Source: Chloroflexota bacterium
GTDB taxonomy: Bacteria; Chloroflexota; UBA6077
NCBI GenBank assembly: GCA_021806765.1
Contig: JAJZQR010000001.1
Location: 15,728 to 79,727 of the forward strand
Direction of reading: 5' to 3'
DNA: 64,000 nucleotides
Part shown: in pieces, positions 50,149 through 59,409 of the stretch
Layout of the letters: every line of letters begins with the position of its first letter
Position numbering within the stretch: the stretch's first letter is position 1
Made by a program: the position numbers and the translations under genes
The notes under the pieces: model-generated
The model's database searches: none
What the model saw: only the letters and a program-made list of their open reading frames with translations
What the model was told of the DNA's origin: nothing

Positions 50149-52139
50149 CGGTACACCTGCCGTTTGACGGGAAGCTTGATTTCCAGCTTCGTGCCGCAGC
50201 CCGGTGCCGACTCGATGCTGAAGCTGCCCCCCAGGGATGTCATCTTCTCTTCCGTCTGGGCCACGCCTCGATGGCCCTTCAACGGCGCATCAGACAGGAG
50301 GTCGGTGTCGAACCCCCGGCCGTCGTCGCGGACGGCGAGAGCTACCTGGTCGGGGCAGCTGAGATCCAGATCGATCCAGACATTGCCGGCGCCCGCATGC
50401 TTCCCGACATTGTTCAGGGCCTCCTGAACGGCACGAAACAGGGGCGGCTCGAGTTGAGAAGGCAGAGTGGTCTCGTCGCCGACGATGTTCAACTGAATTG
50501 AAAGGCCGTTCTGCTCCCCAAAACCCTCGGCGAACTTGCGCAGCGCCGGAACGAAGCCGAGCCTTTCCAGCTCCAGCGGGCGCAGGGCGAAAATGGAGCG
50601 CCTCACCCCACGGATATTCTCCCGCAACCCCTCCTTGATAGCCGATAACTCCGTCCTCAACCGGTCGGCATCCGGCCCTGAGGCCGACACGTGGTCCATC
50701 AGGATCAGGCACAGGTCGGCCTTGAGTCCAAGGAAAGCCAGATTTTGGGCGATGCCGTCGTGGATCTCTCGCGCGATCCGGTTGCGCTCCTCGGCGATGG
50801 CCAACTCCTCCGCTCGGCTATAGAGCTGGGTGTTCCTCACCACCAGAGCGGCCTGACTCGAGATGGTCGACAGGATGCCTAGATGGGCGTTGTCGAAGCC
50901 CTTGCGCCGCCGCTGACCGAGGGTGATGACGCCTACGATCCGGTCACCAACGGCCATCGGGACGCTCATCAGCGAGCGAATGCCGTCGATGGCCAGATGG
51001 GAAGTCCACCGGGTTTCGGTGTCGAGGTCCTGCACGACGAGAGGCAACTTGTTCCTGACCACCTGGCTGGACATCCAGGACCCACCCTCGCCGTTCACCT
51101 TGATCCTCTCGACTAGCTTCTCCCTGGGAACGTTCGCCGCCGCCGAGAGCACCAAATCACCCCGGGCTTCGTCGAAGAGCATAATGGTTCCGGCATCCGC
51201 GGAGCACAGCTGCACCATCCGCTCCAGAACCTGGCCGAGGAGCCGGTCCAGGTTGAACTCGGCTCGTACCGTCTGGTCGACCTCGTACAGGGCCTGCAGG
51301 TGGCGAGTCCGCAGCCTGGCTGCCTCAATGGCGGTAGCTATCTCGTCGGAGACTGTTGCCAGCAGGTTGACCTCGGATTCGGAAGGAGGCCGGAGGGCTG
51401 GAAAGCAGGCGTGGATAGCCCCGATGAGGCTATCGCCTCGCGCCACCGGCACGCCAACCAGCGATTCAGGGACGTCGTCTTTCGGCGCCTTCGACCGGTG
51501 GAACTCGGCCCTGATCGGTGCTCTATTGCCCTTCTGCCAAAGCTGAAGGTTGCTGTCCAGGATGCGCAGGAGCTCTTCACCGGACAGCTCCTCTTCGATA
51601 CTGGAGGAAACCTGCGTCCAGTGGCCCTGCTCCTCGTCCAGCAGCCGCAGGCAGGCGTGGCTCGCTCCAGTGATCCGGGCGATGTCGCGGACTACCTGGT
51701 CCATGACCTCTTGAAGGTCGACAGCTGAGGCTATGGTTCGGCTAATCTCGTGCAGCGCCGAGAGGTGGGAGGTCGACTCCTGGAGCCGAGCATGGGTCTC
51801 CTGCAGGCTCGTGTGGACCCTCTCCAACTCCTCCTGGGCACGCTGTTGCTCCGCCACCCGACCGGCGATCCAGCTCAGCACTAACCAAATGACGAAGGGG
51901 CCAACGCCGCCGTAGATGAGGGTCCCCGCGACAAAGAAGGAGGGGTTGGCGAGGTCGGTCTCAGGTGCGTGGAAGGGCAGAGCCAGGATGTGCTCCCAGG
52001 CCTCGTAGAGGGCCACCAGCAGGAAGATGGCAAGAGGAAGCAGCCACCTCAGCAGCATTATCCGCCTGTAGAGTCTGCTTCCTTCCTCGGCCACCTGTCC
52101 GGTTCCATCAGGAGGGGTTTTTCTCGTCTCTAGTTTCAT
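50145..52139 (-). CDS. NarL-type sensor histidine kinase with two GAF domains
   Basis: A 664-residue kinase: two N-terminal membrane helices (LLRWLLPLAIFLLVALYEAW; VAGTLIYGGVGPFVIWLVLS), coiled coil, two GAF domains (about 150-280 and 300-430), HisKA_3 with phospho-His in IAREIHDGIAQNLAFLGLKAD (about 458), and ATPase motifs ALNNVGKHAGAGN and DDGRGFDTD. GAF domains in such kinases often bind haem or iron-sulfur and sense oxygen or nitric oxide. Paired with the regulator at 49459. The ATG has no clear ribosome site; a start 16 codons later is possible. Confidence 0.85.
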   Translation of the reverse strand: MKLETRKTPPDGTGQVAEEGSRLYRRIMLLRWLLPLAIFLLVALYEAWEHILALPFHAPETDLANPSFFVAGTLIYGGVGPFVIWLVLSWIAGRVAEQQRAQEELERVHTSLQETHARLQESTSHLSALHEISRTIASAVDLQEVMDQVVRDIARITGASHACLRLLDEEQGHWTQVSSSIEEELSGEELLRILDSNLQLWQKGNRAPIRAEFHRSKAPKDDVPESLVGVPVARGDSLIGAIHACFPALRPPSESEVNLLATVSDEIATAIEAARLRTRHLQALYEVDQTVRAEFNLDRLLGQVLERMVQLCSADAGTIMLFDEARGDLVLSAAANVPREKLVERIKVNGEGGSWMSSQVVRNKLPLVVQDLDTETRWTSHLAIDGIRSLMSVPMAVGDRIVGVITLGQRRRKGFDNAHLGILSTISSQAALVVRNTQLYSRAEELAIAEERNRIAREIHDGIAQNLAFLGLKADLCLILMDHVSASGPDADRLRTELSAIKEGLRENIRGVRRSIFALRPLELERLGFVPALRKFAEGFGEQNGLSIQLNIVGDETTLPSQLEPPLFRAVQEALNNVGKHAGAGNVWIDLDLSCPDQVALAVRDDGRGFDTDLLSDAPLKGHRGVAQTEEKMTSLGGSFSIESAPGCGTKLEIKLPVKRQVYR

Positions 52140-52154
52140 TATAGCGCGTCCTGA

Positions 52155-54092
52155 TCACGTGCGTCGGGGGGCAGACTGGGGCGAAGGTGTCGCTACCGGT
52201 TCCGAATAGCTGAAGTATCGCTTGAAGATCTTCATGGCTGTCGGGAACGCGTCGCTGGGGCCACCCCCCTTCTGCAAGAACACGGTCACCGTCACCTGAG
52301 GATCGTCGTAGGGGGCGTAGGCGGTGAACCAGCCGTGGGTGGGCAGGATGCCCTTGGCATCCCTGACGCCCGGAAACTCGGCCGTCCCGGTCTTGCCGGC
52401 GACCTTGAGGGCAGGAATGTTGTTCGCCTTCGTGTCGTCGTTCCGTGGGATCCGTATCATCGCCTGTCGAATGAGATCCAGGTTTGTGTCACTGATGGAC
52501 AGCTTGCGAATCACCGTCGGCTCCACATTCCGGATGAGGTTGTCCTCCGCGTCTCTGATGGAGGCGACCACTCGAGGCTCGAACAGGATGCCCCCGTTGG
52601 CGATGGCATTGGTGACGTTGGCGACCTGGAGGGGAGTGGCCAGCACGAATCCCTGGCCGATGGACATGTTGTAGGTGTCGCCCTTCAGCCAGTCCTCGCC
52701 CCAGGTGTCCTGCTTCCACTGGGGGGTGGGGACGAGACCGTCCACCTCTCCCGGCAGGTCGATGCCGGTGGGGGCCCCGTACCCCATCAGTTTGGCCCAC
52801 TTGGCGAGCCTGTCGTTGCCCAGTCCGTCGAACTTCTGGCTCGGGTTGCCCCCTCCCAGGGAGAAGTAGTAGACGTCGCAGGAGTTGGCCAAGCCGGTGA
52901 CGAAATCCTGCAGGCCGTGAACACCCCAGCAGGGGAGTCGGGTGGAGAGGGCCGGGTTGTACTGGTTAGGTATTATGAGGGCCCCTTCGCATAGGATCTT
53001 CGTGTTGGCGTTGGCCACCCCCTCTTGGAGCGATCCCGTGGCCGTCACCAGCTTGAAGGTGGAGCCCGGGGCGAAGGTGCCGCTGATGGCGTAGTTGATC
53101 ATAGGCTTGAGGGGGTCGTTCAGCACCTTGTCCAGCTCGGAGGGGCGCACCCTGCCGGAGAACAGGTTGTTGTCATAGCTAGGGAGAGAAACCAGGGCCA
53201 GGATCTGCCCGTTTCGGGGATCCATCACGAGGGCGACCGCCGAATCGGCTTTCTTCTTCGCCATCGCATCTGCCAGGATCTTCGCCACATCCTTCTGGAG
53301 GTCGACGTCGATGCTGAGGGTCAGGTTGTGGCCGGGGTCCGGGCTGTCGATGCGGAGGTCGTTGACCGGCCGCTCCGTGGCGTCCACCTCGTACAGCTTC
53401 TTGCCGGGCTTCCCCCGCAACTCCTTTTCGTAGGTGGCCTCGATGCCGGCCGCCCCGATCCGATCCTCCGCGCGGTAGCCCGCCTCCCTGTCGTTCTGGT
53501 GCGCGGCCAACTGCTCCTCAGTGATGGGGAGCATGTAGCCGAGGATGTGGGAGAGGAGGGGGCCGTAGGGGTAGAGGCGGCTGGACTCGGGGAGGACGAT
53601 GACCCCGGGCAGCCGCAGGTGCCGCTCCTCGACCCGCAGGACGACGTCCCGCTCCACGTCCGACTTGATGATCACAGGGGTGAAGTCGTCCCCCCGGCGC
53701 TTGCTGACCTTATCGGCGATATCGGTCGGGACGACGTTGAGCAGACCGCCTAACTCGGTGTACACCCGTCCGGGGTCGTCCTTGGGCAGGGCGGCCGGGA
53801 CGATGGAGACCTGGAAGCTGGGGGTGTTGGCCGCTACGATCTTGTGGTTGCGGTCATAGATTACGCCCCTCGGTGCATCTACCGGGCTAACCCTGAAGCG
53901 GTTGATATCTGCCAGCTGGCGGAAGCTGCGACCCTCTACGATCTGGAGTTTCCACAGCTGGCCCGACAGGAGGGTGAAAGCCAGAACTATCCCGCCACGC
54001 AGGAGGAACAGCCTCCGGCTGATGCCCGGCTTCTTCTGAGGATCCTGTTGACTGGGGAGGGAGAGCCATTTGACAGGTGCAGGGGTTACCAT
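52155..54092 (-). CDS. mrdA: Penicillin-binding protein 2 (elongasome transpeptidase)
   Basis: A 645-residue class B PBP: one membrane helix (LFLLRGGIVLAFTLLSGQLW), dimerisation domain (SVDAPRGVIYDRN at about 65, RLYPYGPLLSHILGYM), and a transpeptidase domain with SxxK in GTFAPGSTFKLVT (about 345), SCDVYYFSLG (SxN box as Ser-Cys-Asp) and KTG in VAGKTGTAEFPG (about 567). It cross-links lateral wall peptidoglycan with RodA. ATG 54092 follows GAGGAGC. The start lies 130 bases past a four-unit 11-bp repeat array, and the NarL-type kinase gene follows after 15 bases. Confidence 0.9.
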   Translation of the reverse strand: MVTPAPVKWLSLPSQQDPQKKPGISRRLFLLRGGIVLAFTLLSGQLWKLQIVEGRSFRQLADINRFRVSPVDAPRGVIYDRNHKIVAANTPSFQVSIVPAALPKDDPGRVYTELGGLLNVVPTDIADKVSKRRGDDFTPVIIKSDVERDVVLRVEERHLRLPGVIVLPESSRLYPYGPLLSHILGYMLPITEEQLAAHQNDREAGYRAEDRIGAAGIEATYEKELRGKPGKKLYEVDATERPVNDLRIDSPDPGHNLTLSIDVDLQKDVAKILADAMAKKKADSAVALVMDPRNGQILALVSLPSYDNNLFSGRVRPSELDKVLNDPLKPMINYAISGTFAPGSTFKLVTATGSLQEGVANANTKILCEGALIIPNQYNPALSTRLPCWGVHGLQDFVTGLANSCDVYYFSLGGGNPSQKFDGLGNDRLAKWAKLMGYGAPTGIDLPGEVDGLVPTPQWKQDTWGEDWLKGDTYNMSIGQGFVLATPLQVANVTNAIANGGILFEPRVVASIRDAEDNLIRNVEPTVIRKLSISDTNLDLIRQAMIRIPRNDDTKANNIPALKVAGKTGTAEFPGVRDAKGILPTHGWFTAYAPYDDPQVTVTVFLQKGGGPSDAFPTAMKIFKRYFSYSEPVATPSPQSAPRRT

Positions 54093-54512
54093 CACACGAG
54101 CTCCTCGCCGAGTATCGTCAGGGTTACACGCGGTGGCCTCCCCCGACAACCTACCTCAGGTAGAAGGTGCCGTGGGCCATGAGACTGTTCCCGCAGCCCT
54201 CAAGGATTGTCACACCCATTCCTGAATCCCCGCTGAGGCGAGGTTGAAGGGAAGGTGAGAGTCTCGGTCTTGGCTTTACTTTAGTGTAGCAATGAGAGTC
54301 GTCGGCCAAGCATGCCAGCAGAAGAACAGCCCCAGCCCTGCCAGCGCATCGAAGAGGGCCACTAGGCTGCCCGTCTCGGCCTGCGGCTGTCCCGGCGCCT
54401 CCGCCCCCACGGTCGGTCCCGCCTGGCTTGCCCCTGCGCCGGCGACTGACGCGCGAAGTTGCATCGTTGCGACCTCGGCTGAGGGTCCCCTTCCTCGCCG
54501 CAGGCCATCATG
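54093..54512. other. Intergenic region with four-unit 11-bp repeat array
   Basis: TGAA 54223, TGAG 54234, TGAA 54245 and TGAG 54256 are exactly 11 bp apart, upstream of PBP2. A small minus-strand frame (54276-54464) has one hydrophobic stretch but no ribosome site; I do not call it a gene. Confidence 0.5.
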
Positions 54513-54885
54513 TCAGACCCCAGCGTGCTGCTGCACAACGTTGAGCAAGGTGTCCAGATCAAACGGCTTTCTCACCCATTTGGCGATTCCTATCTCCTCG
54601 GCCCACCTGCTGGCGTAATCGGAGGCTGACACGACCACGATCGGCACCGGCCGGTCGTATCTGGCGTGAAGCTCCCGGGCGAACTCCCAGCCGGTCATCA
54701 CCGGCATGTTAATGTCCAAGCAGGATCAAGTCAGGCATAGAGTACCCCACGGCCTCCAGACCCTGGCGTCCGTCGGATGCTCTCTCGACCATGTACCCCT
54801 TTTCCTCCAGCACGAAGGTCAGGAAGTCCAGGATCACCTGGTCGTCGTCCACCACCAGAACCGTCTTTCCGCGATCGCTGGGCAT
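54513..54885 (-). pseudogene. Single-domain response regulator with one-base frameshift
   Basis: From ATG 54885 (GAGGTGAGC upstream) a receiver domain begins (TVLVVDDDQVILDFLTFVLEEKGY) and reaches PDLILL, where one extra base at about 54718 (CTGCTTGGAC for CTGCTGGAC) shifts the frame. The rest of the receiver follows in the next frame: LDINMPVMTGWEF, IVVVSASD, WVRKPFDLDTLL. Everything else is intact, so the lesion is recent or a sequencing error. Corrected, it is a 120-residue CheY-like protein without output domain. Confidence 0.75.
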
Positions 54886-56206
54886 GCTCACCTCGGTTGG
54901 TATCCCCTTCATAGCAGCACAAAGGCGAAGGTAGATCCCGAGGGCGTTCCTCACCCCCACCTCTGTCTCCAGGTCTACGTAGTCCCGTGATTCTCCACGA
55001 CTGGCCGGACGCCGATGAGGTCGGAAACCCCGCTGAGAGCTGAGCGCCCCCCGCCACGGGCAGGAGAGAGGCCAGAACGCGTAGCGGCCCCAGCGACGCA
55101 CCGATGTCCTGGTAGCCTCGGTCGCCGCGGATGATCTGGCAGACCGCCTGCCAGAAACGATCGCTGTAGCGCAGCAGCAGGTAGCAGAGTCCGGGGGCCC
55201 ACAGATACAGGTTGACCCAGCGCCGGGCGGTGAGCAGCTCGGGCATCAGCTCCTCATCCACCCGCCGCTCGTATTCCGCCAGATCTGGCGCCCGGCCAGC
55301 CAACAACTCCCGTACTGCACCCGCGGCAAGCTTCCCGCTACGCACGGCCCAGTAGATCCCCTCTCCGGTGAAGGCATCTATCAGGCCCGCTGCGTCGCCC
55401 GCCAGCAAGACCCGCCCCGACTGAATGGGCGAGCCCGCCGGACGGACCGGGAGTCGGTGACCACGTCGGCGGAGCACCGGGGCGGACCACAACCCGCTCC
55501 GCTCCGCATAACGGTGGTAGAGGCTCTTGATCCCCCTCGCCCTCCATTGGTGGGCAGCGACTCCGACCGAGAGGTGGTCCCGCTTGGGAAAGACCCACCC
55601 GCACCCACCGGCGCCAGCAGTGCCCAGGTCCACCCCGACCAGCCCCCGCCACCGCTGAAGCGTCACGGCGTCCGGGACCACCTCGTTCTCCCAGGCCGGC
55701 GCGTGGTGGAAGTCTCCGGCGAGTCCGAGGCAGCGCGCCACGATCCCGTTGGCCCCGTCGGCCCCCACCAGAGCCTCGGCCGCGAACGTGCCCCTTTCGG
55801 TCCGCACCTCCACGCCCGAGGGGCCAACAGCCACCCTGATGGCAGGCGCCCGATCCACCAGCACCGCCCCTGCCCCGACAGCCTGCTCCACCAGGTAGTA
55901 GTCGAAGCGGTCGCGCATCACCATGTAGACCAGCGGCCGGTGGTAGCTCCGCACGAACTGCCCGGCCTGGCGGAAGGTCACAGCGAAGCTGTTGCACACG
56001 TCCTCCACCACTGGGCTGAGGTCGAAGGGGACCTCCCGAATGGTCTTGGCCGTAAGCCCCCCGCCGCAGGCCTTGTAGCGGGGGAGCGGCTCCCTCTCCA
56101 GAAGGAGAACCCGCACCCCTGCCCGGGCCAGTTCGTATGCCGCCATCGGTCCCGCCGGCCCGGCCCCGATGACGACGGCCTCAAACTCACTACCTATCGA
56201 CCGCAC
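54731..56206 (-). CDS. Geranylgeranyl-reductase-family FAD oxidoreductase
   Basis: The frame encodes 491 residues. FAD-binding GxGxxG (AVVIGAGPAGPMAAYELARAG), the CGGGLTAK motif of prenyl reductases, and RVLLAGDAAGLIDAFTGEGIYWA show a geranylgeranyl-reductase-like flavoprotein of the electron-transfer/lipid-saturating type. Family homology ends near residue 395; the last 95 codons read across the response-regulator gene in another frame, so the natural stop was probably lost by a frameshift or mutation near 55020. GTG 56206 is the start; an 11-bp repeat pair lies 47 bases upstream. Confidence 0.75.
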   Translation of the reverse strand: MRSIGSEFEAVVIGAGPAGPMAAYELARAGVRVLLLEREPLPRYKACGGGLTAKTIREVPFDLSPVVEDVCNSFAVTFRQAGQFVRSYHRPLVYMVMRDRFDYYLVEQAVGAGAVLVDRAPAIRVAVGPSGVEVRTERGTFAAEALVGADGANGIVARCLGLAGDFHHAPAWENEVVPDAVTLQRWRGLVGVDLGTAGAGGCGWVFPKRDHLSVGVAAHQWRARGIKSLYHRYAERSGLWSAPVLRRRGHRLPVRPAGSPIQSGRVLLAGDAAGLIDAFTGEGIYWAVRSGKLAAGAVRELLAGRAPDLAEYERRVDEELMPELLTARRWVNLYLWAPGLCYLLLRYSDRFWQAVCQIIRGDRGYQDIGASLGPLRVLASLLPVAGGAQLSAGFPTSSASGQSWRITGLRRPGDRGGGEERPRDLPSPLCCYEGDTNRGEHAQRSRKDGSGGGRRPGDPGLPDLRAGGKGVHGRESIRRTPGSGGRGVLYA

Positions 56207-56252
56207 TGCGAATCATCACCCCCCTTTCAACCCACATTCTGGGCAGTGATGC

Positions 56253-56278
56253 TGAGGTTTTCCTGAGGTCGCGCTTGG
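56253..56278. promoter_or_regulatory. 11-bp repeats upstream of the prenyl-reductase-like gene
   Basis: TGAG 56253, TGAG 56264 and a weaker TTGG 56275 in 11-bp register. Confidence 0.45.
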
Positions 56279-56307
56279 ATGAAGATGTTGGGGAGCTTCC
56301 CCGAGAG

Positions 56308-56336
56308 GTTCGCCGGGCGCGACGCGCCCGGCGAAC
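56308..56336 (-). terminator. Terminator after the YHS gene
   Basis: A nearly perfect palindrome, GTTCGCCGGGCGCG and its complement around a single central base, 35 bases beyond the stop of the YHS-domain gene. Confidence 0.65.
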
Positions 56337-56370
56337 GGGAGAAGAAGTTAGCCGGCGCCCCAGCCGGAGA

Positions 56371-56736
56371 TTAGCAGCACCCGCTGCGGTGTCCGCCGCC
56401 GTGCATATCCTCCTTCATGTGCCCGGAACCGCCCAGATACTCGCCAGGGTTCTGGTCGAAGGCCTTCTTGCAGCCAGGAGCGCAGAAGTAGTAGGTGGTA
56501 CCCTGATGAACGGAGGTCGCCGCCGCCTTCTCGGGGTCCACATCCATTCCGCACACCGGGTCTTTGGCCATCTTCATCCCCGACATCCCCGACGCGGACC
56601 CCGCGTGCTGCATATGGGTCCCGCTACCGGTCTGCGTCGCTGACATCGACGCCGCTTGCATCTGATGCATCCCTGCGCCCATCTTCACCTGCTCTTCTTT
56701 CTTGTCTCCTCCAAGCAACCAACTGAACAGACCCAT
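56371..56736 (-). CDS. YHS-domain metal-binding protein with Met-rich linker
   Basis: A 121-residue protein: MGLFSWLLGGDKK start, a Met/Gln/Ser-rich linker (MGAGMHQMQAASMSATQ...HMQHAGSASGMSG), then a YHS domain (KDPVCGMDVDPEKAAATSVHQGTTYYFCAPGCKKAFDQNPGEYL) and a terminal RSGCC. The YHS Cys residues plus Met/His clusters suggest copper binding; the same YHS module begins the CopA protein. Downstream of a small membrane gene on the same strand. Confidence 0.75.
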   Translation of the reverse strand: MGLFSWLLGGDKKEEQVKMGAGMHQMQAASMSATQTGSGTHMQHAGSASGMSGMKMAKDPVCGMDVDPEKAAATSVHQGTTYYFCAPGCKKAFDQNPGEYLGGSGHMKEDMHGGGHRSGCC

Positions 56737-56778
56737 CGTGCAGTCTCCTTTCTCGAAACGTTTCTTCTAACAGCAGAC

Positions 56779-57036
56779 TCAGTGGCATCCGCCGGAGTGG
56801 CGGTGATTTCCCGATGCCACCAGCTCTTTCTCCTTCTCCTTGCCTGTCCCTTCCGGCGCGGGATCGGGTAGGCTTCGCGGCTGCTGATCCGGTTGTCGCT
56901 CCTGCTCCCGCGACCCATGCTGATGCCCGCCCCCGCAGCAGCCCATGCCACCTCCTGATCCGTGCATCCGCATCATCAGCACGAAAAACACTCCCAGCAC
57001 AATCCACGACGCGTTGGCCTGGATGAACTCGATCAT
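56779..57036 (-). CDS. Small membrane protein with His/Cys-rich region
   Basis: An 85-residue protein: one helix (WIVLGVFFVLMMRMH), a Gly/Cys/His stretch (GSGGGMGCCGGGHQHG) and a charged, Pro/Glu-rich tail ending SGGCH. ATG 57036 follows GAGGAGGAG by seven bases. The Cys-Cys and His residues could bind metal. First gene of the pair with the YHS protein, downstream of the 57133 repeat array. Confidence 0.6.
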   Translation of the reverse strand: MIEFIQANASWIVLGVFFVLMMRMHGSGGGMGCCGGGHQHGSREQERQPDQQPRSLPDPAPEGTGKEKEKELVASGNHRHSGGCH

Positions 57037-57132
57037 GCTGCAACTCCTCCTCATGCTTGCCCGTCTTGCTCTTGCTCCAGCAGCACCTGACTCGCGTGCC
57101 GACTGGTACGACTCGAGTCTAGCCGTATAGCC

Positions 57133-57169
57133 TGAGGACAGGCTGAGAGCGGCCGGTGAGGAGGCTTAG
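57133..57169. promoter_or_regulatory. 11-bp repeat array upstream of the small membrane/YHS pair
   Basis: TGAG 57133, TGAG 57144, degenerate unit 57155, TTAG 57166. Also just downstream of the kinase stop at 57210. Confidence 0.5.
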
Positions 57170-57209
57170 GGTTTCAATGAGGTGGTCCGGAAGACGCTCC
57201 CCTGGGGGC

Positions 57210-58355
57210 TCAGAGGGCGAGAGGTAGAGTAAAGGAAAAGGTGGAACCCTGGCCAGGACCCGGACTCTCCGCCCAGATCCGGCCGCCCATCGCCTCCACC
57301 AGCGCTTTGGCGATGGTGAGCCCGATCCCGGAGCCCCCAGCCGCCCGGCTTCGGGCCCTGTCGGTCCGGAAGAACCGTTCGAACAGGTGGGGAAGGTGCT
57401 CCGGGGCCACGCCGATTCCAGTGTCCCGTACACGAAAGACGACCTCGCCATTTCGGTGCTCCACCGAGACTTGTACTCGTCCACCGGAAGGCGTATATCG
57501 CAGAGCATTAGAGAGCAGATTGCCGAGCACCTGAACCGCCCGGTCTTCATCGGCAAGCACCTTGGGGAGCGTTGAGCCCGCGGCCGTGCCCAGGGTCAGG
57601 CCCTTCTCGGCGAACTCGGGTTCGAGTCGCGCCACCACCAGCTTCACCAAACGATCCGGCGTGATCGGTTTGGGGTTAATCGACATCTGGCGGGCCTCGG
57701 CGCGGGAAAGCTCCTGTAGGTCCTCGACCAGACGCCGGAGCCGGCCCGCCTCGTCGAGAAGGAAGGCCCAGGTCTCATCGGAAGGCTGGACAACGCCGTC
57801 GGCTAACCCCTCCACGTAACCTTGAAGGTTGGCTATGGGCGTTCGCAACTCGTGGGCGACATTCCCGATCAGCTCCCGTCGCCTTCTTTCCGCGGATTCC
57901 AGCGCGTCCGCCATCTCATTGAAACTCTCCGCCAACTGACCGAGTTCGTCCGGGTCTCCCGCCTCTACCCTCTCGGCGTAGCGTCCCGCAGCGATCCGCC
58001 GTGAGGCTAGGGCCAGGTCCCGGACCGGCCGCGCGATCCGTCCCGAGACGAAGACGCTTACCAGGATTGCCACCAACGCCGCCGAGCCAGCGGCCCAGGC
58101 GAGCGAAGTGGCAACGGCCTGGCGGAAGACCTCGGCAGTCAACTCCCTCATGCCTGCGGTCATCTGATCGCTCATCATGGAGCCCATAGACTGTGTCTGC
58201 GGCCCCATAGCCTCCGTCATCAACCGGTCAAAGAAGCTGGATGCGGTCAGACCCATCGCCAGGAGCAGTGTCACCACCCCCACCACGACCACCAGCAGAT
58301 GGGCAGCCACCAGCTTCGAGCGAAGGCTGGTTCGGACTCCACGCAGCATGGGCAC
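57210..58355 (-). CDS. Sensor histidine kinase with Met-rich sensor loop (third OmpR-type system)
   Basis: A 381-residue kinase: helix 15-38, a short extracytoplasmic loop rich in Met and Gln (LMTEAMGPQTQSMGSMMSDQMTAGM), second helix near 85-105, HAMP (GRIARPVRDLALASRRIAAGRY), H box NVAHELRTPIANLQGY (His about 167), N box LLSNALRYTPSGG, DTGIGVAPEHLPHLFERFFRTDRARSRAAGGSGIGLTIA. The Met cluster suggests Cu(I)/Ag(I) sensing, as in CusS-like kinases; this is inference. GTG 58355 follows GGAGTGA that is part of the regulator's stop region. Confidence 0.88.
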   Translation of the reverse strand: MPMLRGVRTSLRSKLVAAHLLVVVVGVVTLLLAMGLTASSFFDRLMTEAMGPQTQSMGSMMSDQMTAGMRELTAEVFRQAVATSLAWAAGSAALVAILVSVFVSGRIARPVRDLALASRRIAAGRYAERVEAGDPDELGQLAESFNEMADALESAERRRRELIGNVAHELRTPIANLQGYVEGLADGVVQPSDETWAFLLDEAGRLRRLVEDLQELSRAEARQMSINPKPITPDRLVKLVVARLEPEFAEKGLTLGTAAGSTLPKVLADEDRAVQVLGNLLSNALRYTPSGGRVQVSVEHRNGEVVFRVRDTGIGVAPEHLPHLFERFFRTDRARSRAAGGSGIGLTIAKALVEAMGGRIWAESPGPGQGSTFSFTLPLAL

Positions 58356-58359
58356 GCGC

Positions 58360-59070
58360 TCACTCCTTGGGGGACACGAAGCGGTAGCCGACGCCCCGCA
58401 CCGTCTGGACGTAGTGAGGGTTGGCAGGGTCGTCCTCCAGCTTCTTGCGGAGGTTCCCTATGTGGACGTCAACCACGTGGTCGTCGTAGTACTCGTCGCC
58501 CCAGACCTGCTCCAGCAGTTGAGGACGGGTGAAGACCTGTCCAGGGCGGCTGGCCATCGTCACCAGTAGGGCAAACTCGCGACCGGTCAGCTCTATCATT
58601 TCGCCCCGTCGCGTGACCTCGTGGCGCCCTGGGTCAATGATCAGTTCGCCGAAACGCATCGGCGGAGGGGCTTCTTGGGTTGCCCCCGTGCGCGGCCGGC
58701 GCAACATCGCCTTGACGCGGGCCACCAGCTCCCGAGGGGAGAACGGCTTAGAAAGGTAGTCGTCGGCGCCCACCGAGAGGCCAATGATCTTGTCGATCTC
58801 CTCCGACCTGGCAGTGAGCATCAACACATAAGCATCCGAGAACTGGCGTAGCCGCCGGCACACCTCGATGCCGTCGATGCCGGGGAGCATGACGTCGAGC
58901 ACCACCAGATCGGGCTGTTTGGAGCGCGCTAACTCCAGACCCGTGGAGCCGTCGAGGGCGGTGATCACCTCGAACTCCTCCCGCCGGAGATACCCCTCCA
59001 CCAGCTCGACCAGTTTCGCCTCGTCGTCCACCACCAGTACCGTCGTCAATTTGCCCCAGCCCCTCTTCAC
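58360..59070 (-). CDS. OmpR/PhoB-family response regulator (third system)
   Basis: A 236-residue regulator: receiver with VVDDE, phospho-Asp in LVVLDVMLPGIDGI, LTARSE and YLSKPFSPREL; winged helix with LTGREFALLVTMASRPGQVFTRPQLLEQVWG and RKLEDDPANPHYVQTVRGVGYRF. Start at GTG 59070 or TTG 59049; the second has a GGGG-type site. A TATAAT at 59129-59124 on the minus strand may be its -10 box. Third candidate for the 11-bp repeat regulator. Confidence 0.9.
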   Translation of the reverse strand: MKRGWGKLTTVLVVDDEAKLVELVEGYLRREEFEVITALDGSTGLELARSKQPDLVVLDVMLPGIDGIEVCRRLRQFSDAYVLMLTARSEEIDKIIGLSVGADDYLSKPFSPRELVARVKAMLRRPRTGATQEAPPPMRFGELIIDPGRHEVTRRGEMIELTGREFALLVTMASRPGQVFTRPQLLEQVWGDEYYDDHVVDVHIGNLRKKLEDDPANPHYVQTVRGVGYRFVSPKE

Positions 59071-59124
59071 GGATCGAGTTGCAGCCCATGCCGGCAGTTT
59101 GGTATTCCCGACTGCCCGCTATAA

Positions 59125-59382
59125 TTATACCCCCATCATCGGGAAACCCCAGGTGAGCCGCCCACCGGCAAGGGCACCGGAGCCTGCCAACAACAGCACC
59201 ACGGCCACGACCAGCAGAAGCAGCAGGCCTAGACCCCAGGGGGTCCCCATCATGCCGGCCATCCCTCCCATCATGCCGCCGGTCATACCGCCTCCCGCCA
59301 GGAACAGGTCGAGAGCCAGGAAAACGACCAGAAGCACCAGCACCGTCATCAAGAGGCTGCCGGGATCTGAACCGAAGGCCAT
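59125..59382 (-). CDS. Small Gly/Met-rich membrane protein
   Basis: An 85-residue protein with two membrane helices (LLMTVLVLLVVFLALDLFLAG and LGLLLLLVVAVVLLLAGSGAL) joined by a Gly/Met loop (GGMTGGMMGGMAGMMG). The Met cluster recalls copper-binding Met motifs and links it to the Met-rich proteins on both sides. Immediately upstream of the third response regulator on the same strand. Confidence 0.6.
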   Translation of the reverse strand: MAFGSDPGSLLMTVLVLLVVFLALDLFLAGGGMTGGMMGGMAGMMGTPWGLGLLLLLVVAVVLLLAGSGALAGGRLTWGFPMMGV

Positions 59383-59409
59383 GAGGTGCCTCCTTTCTCA
59401 AACAAAGGC

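Noticed and set aside
52138..52143. TATAAT overlapping the start of the NarL-type kinase as a promoter
   Set aside because: Its transcript would begin inside the coding region and no -35 box lies at the right distance.
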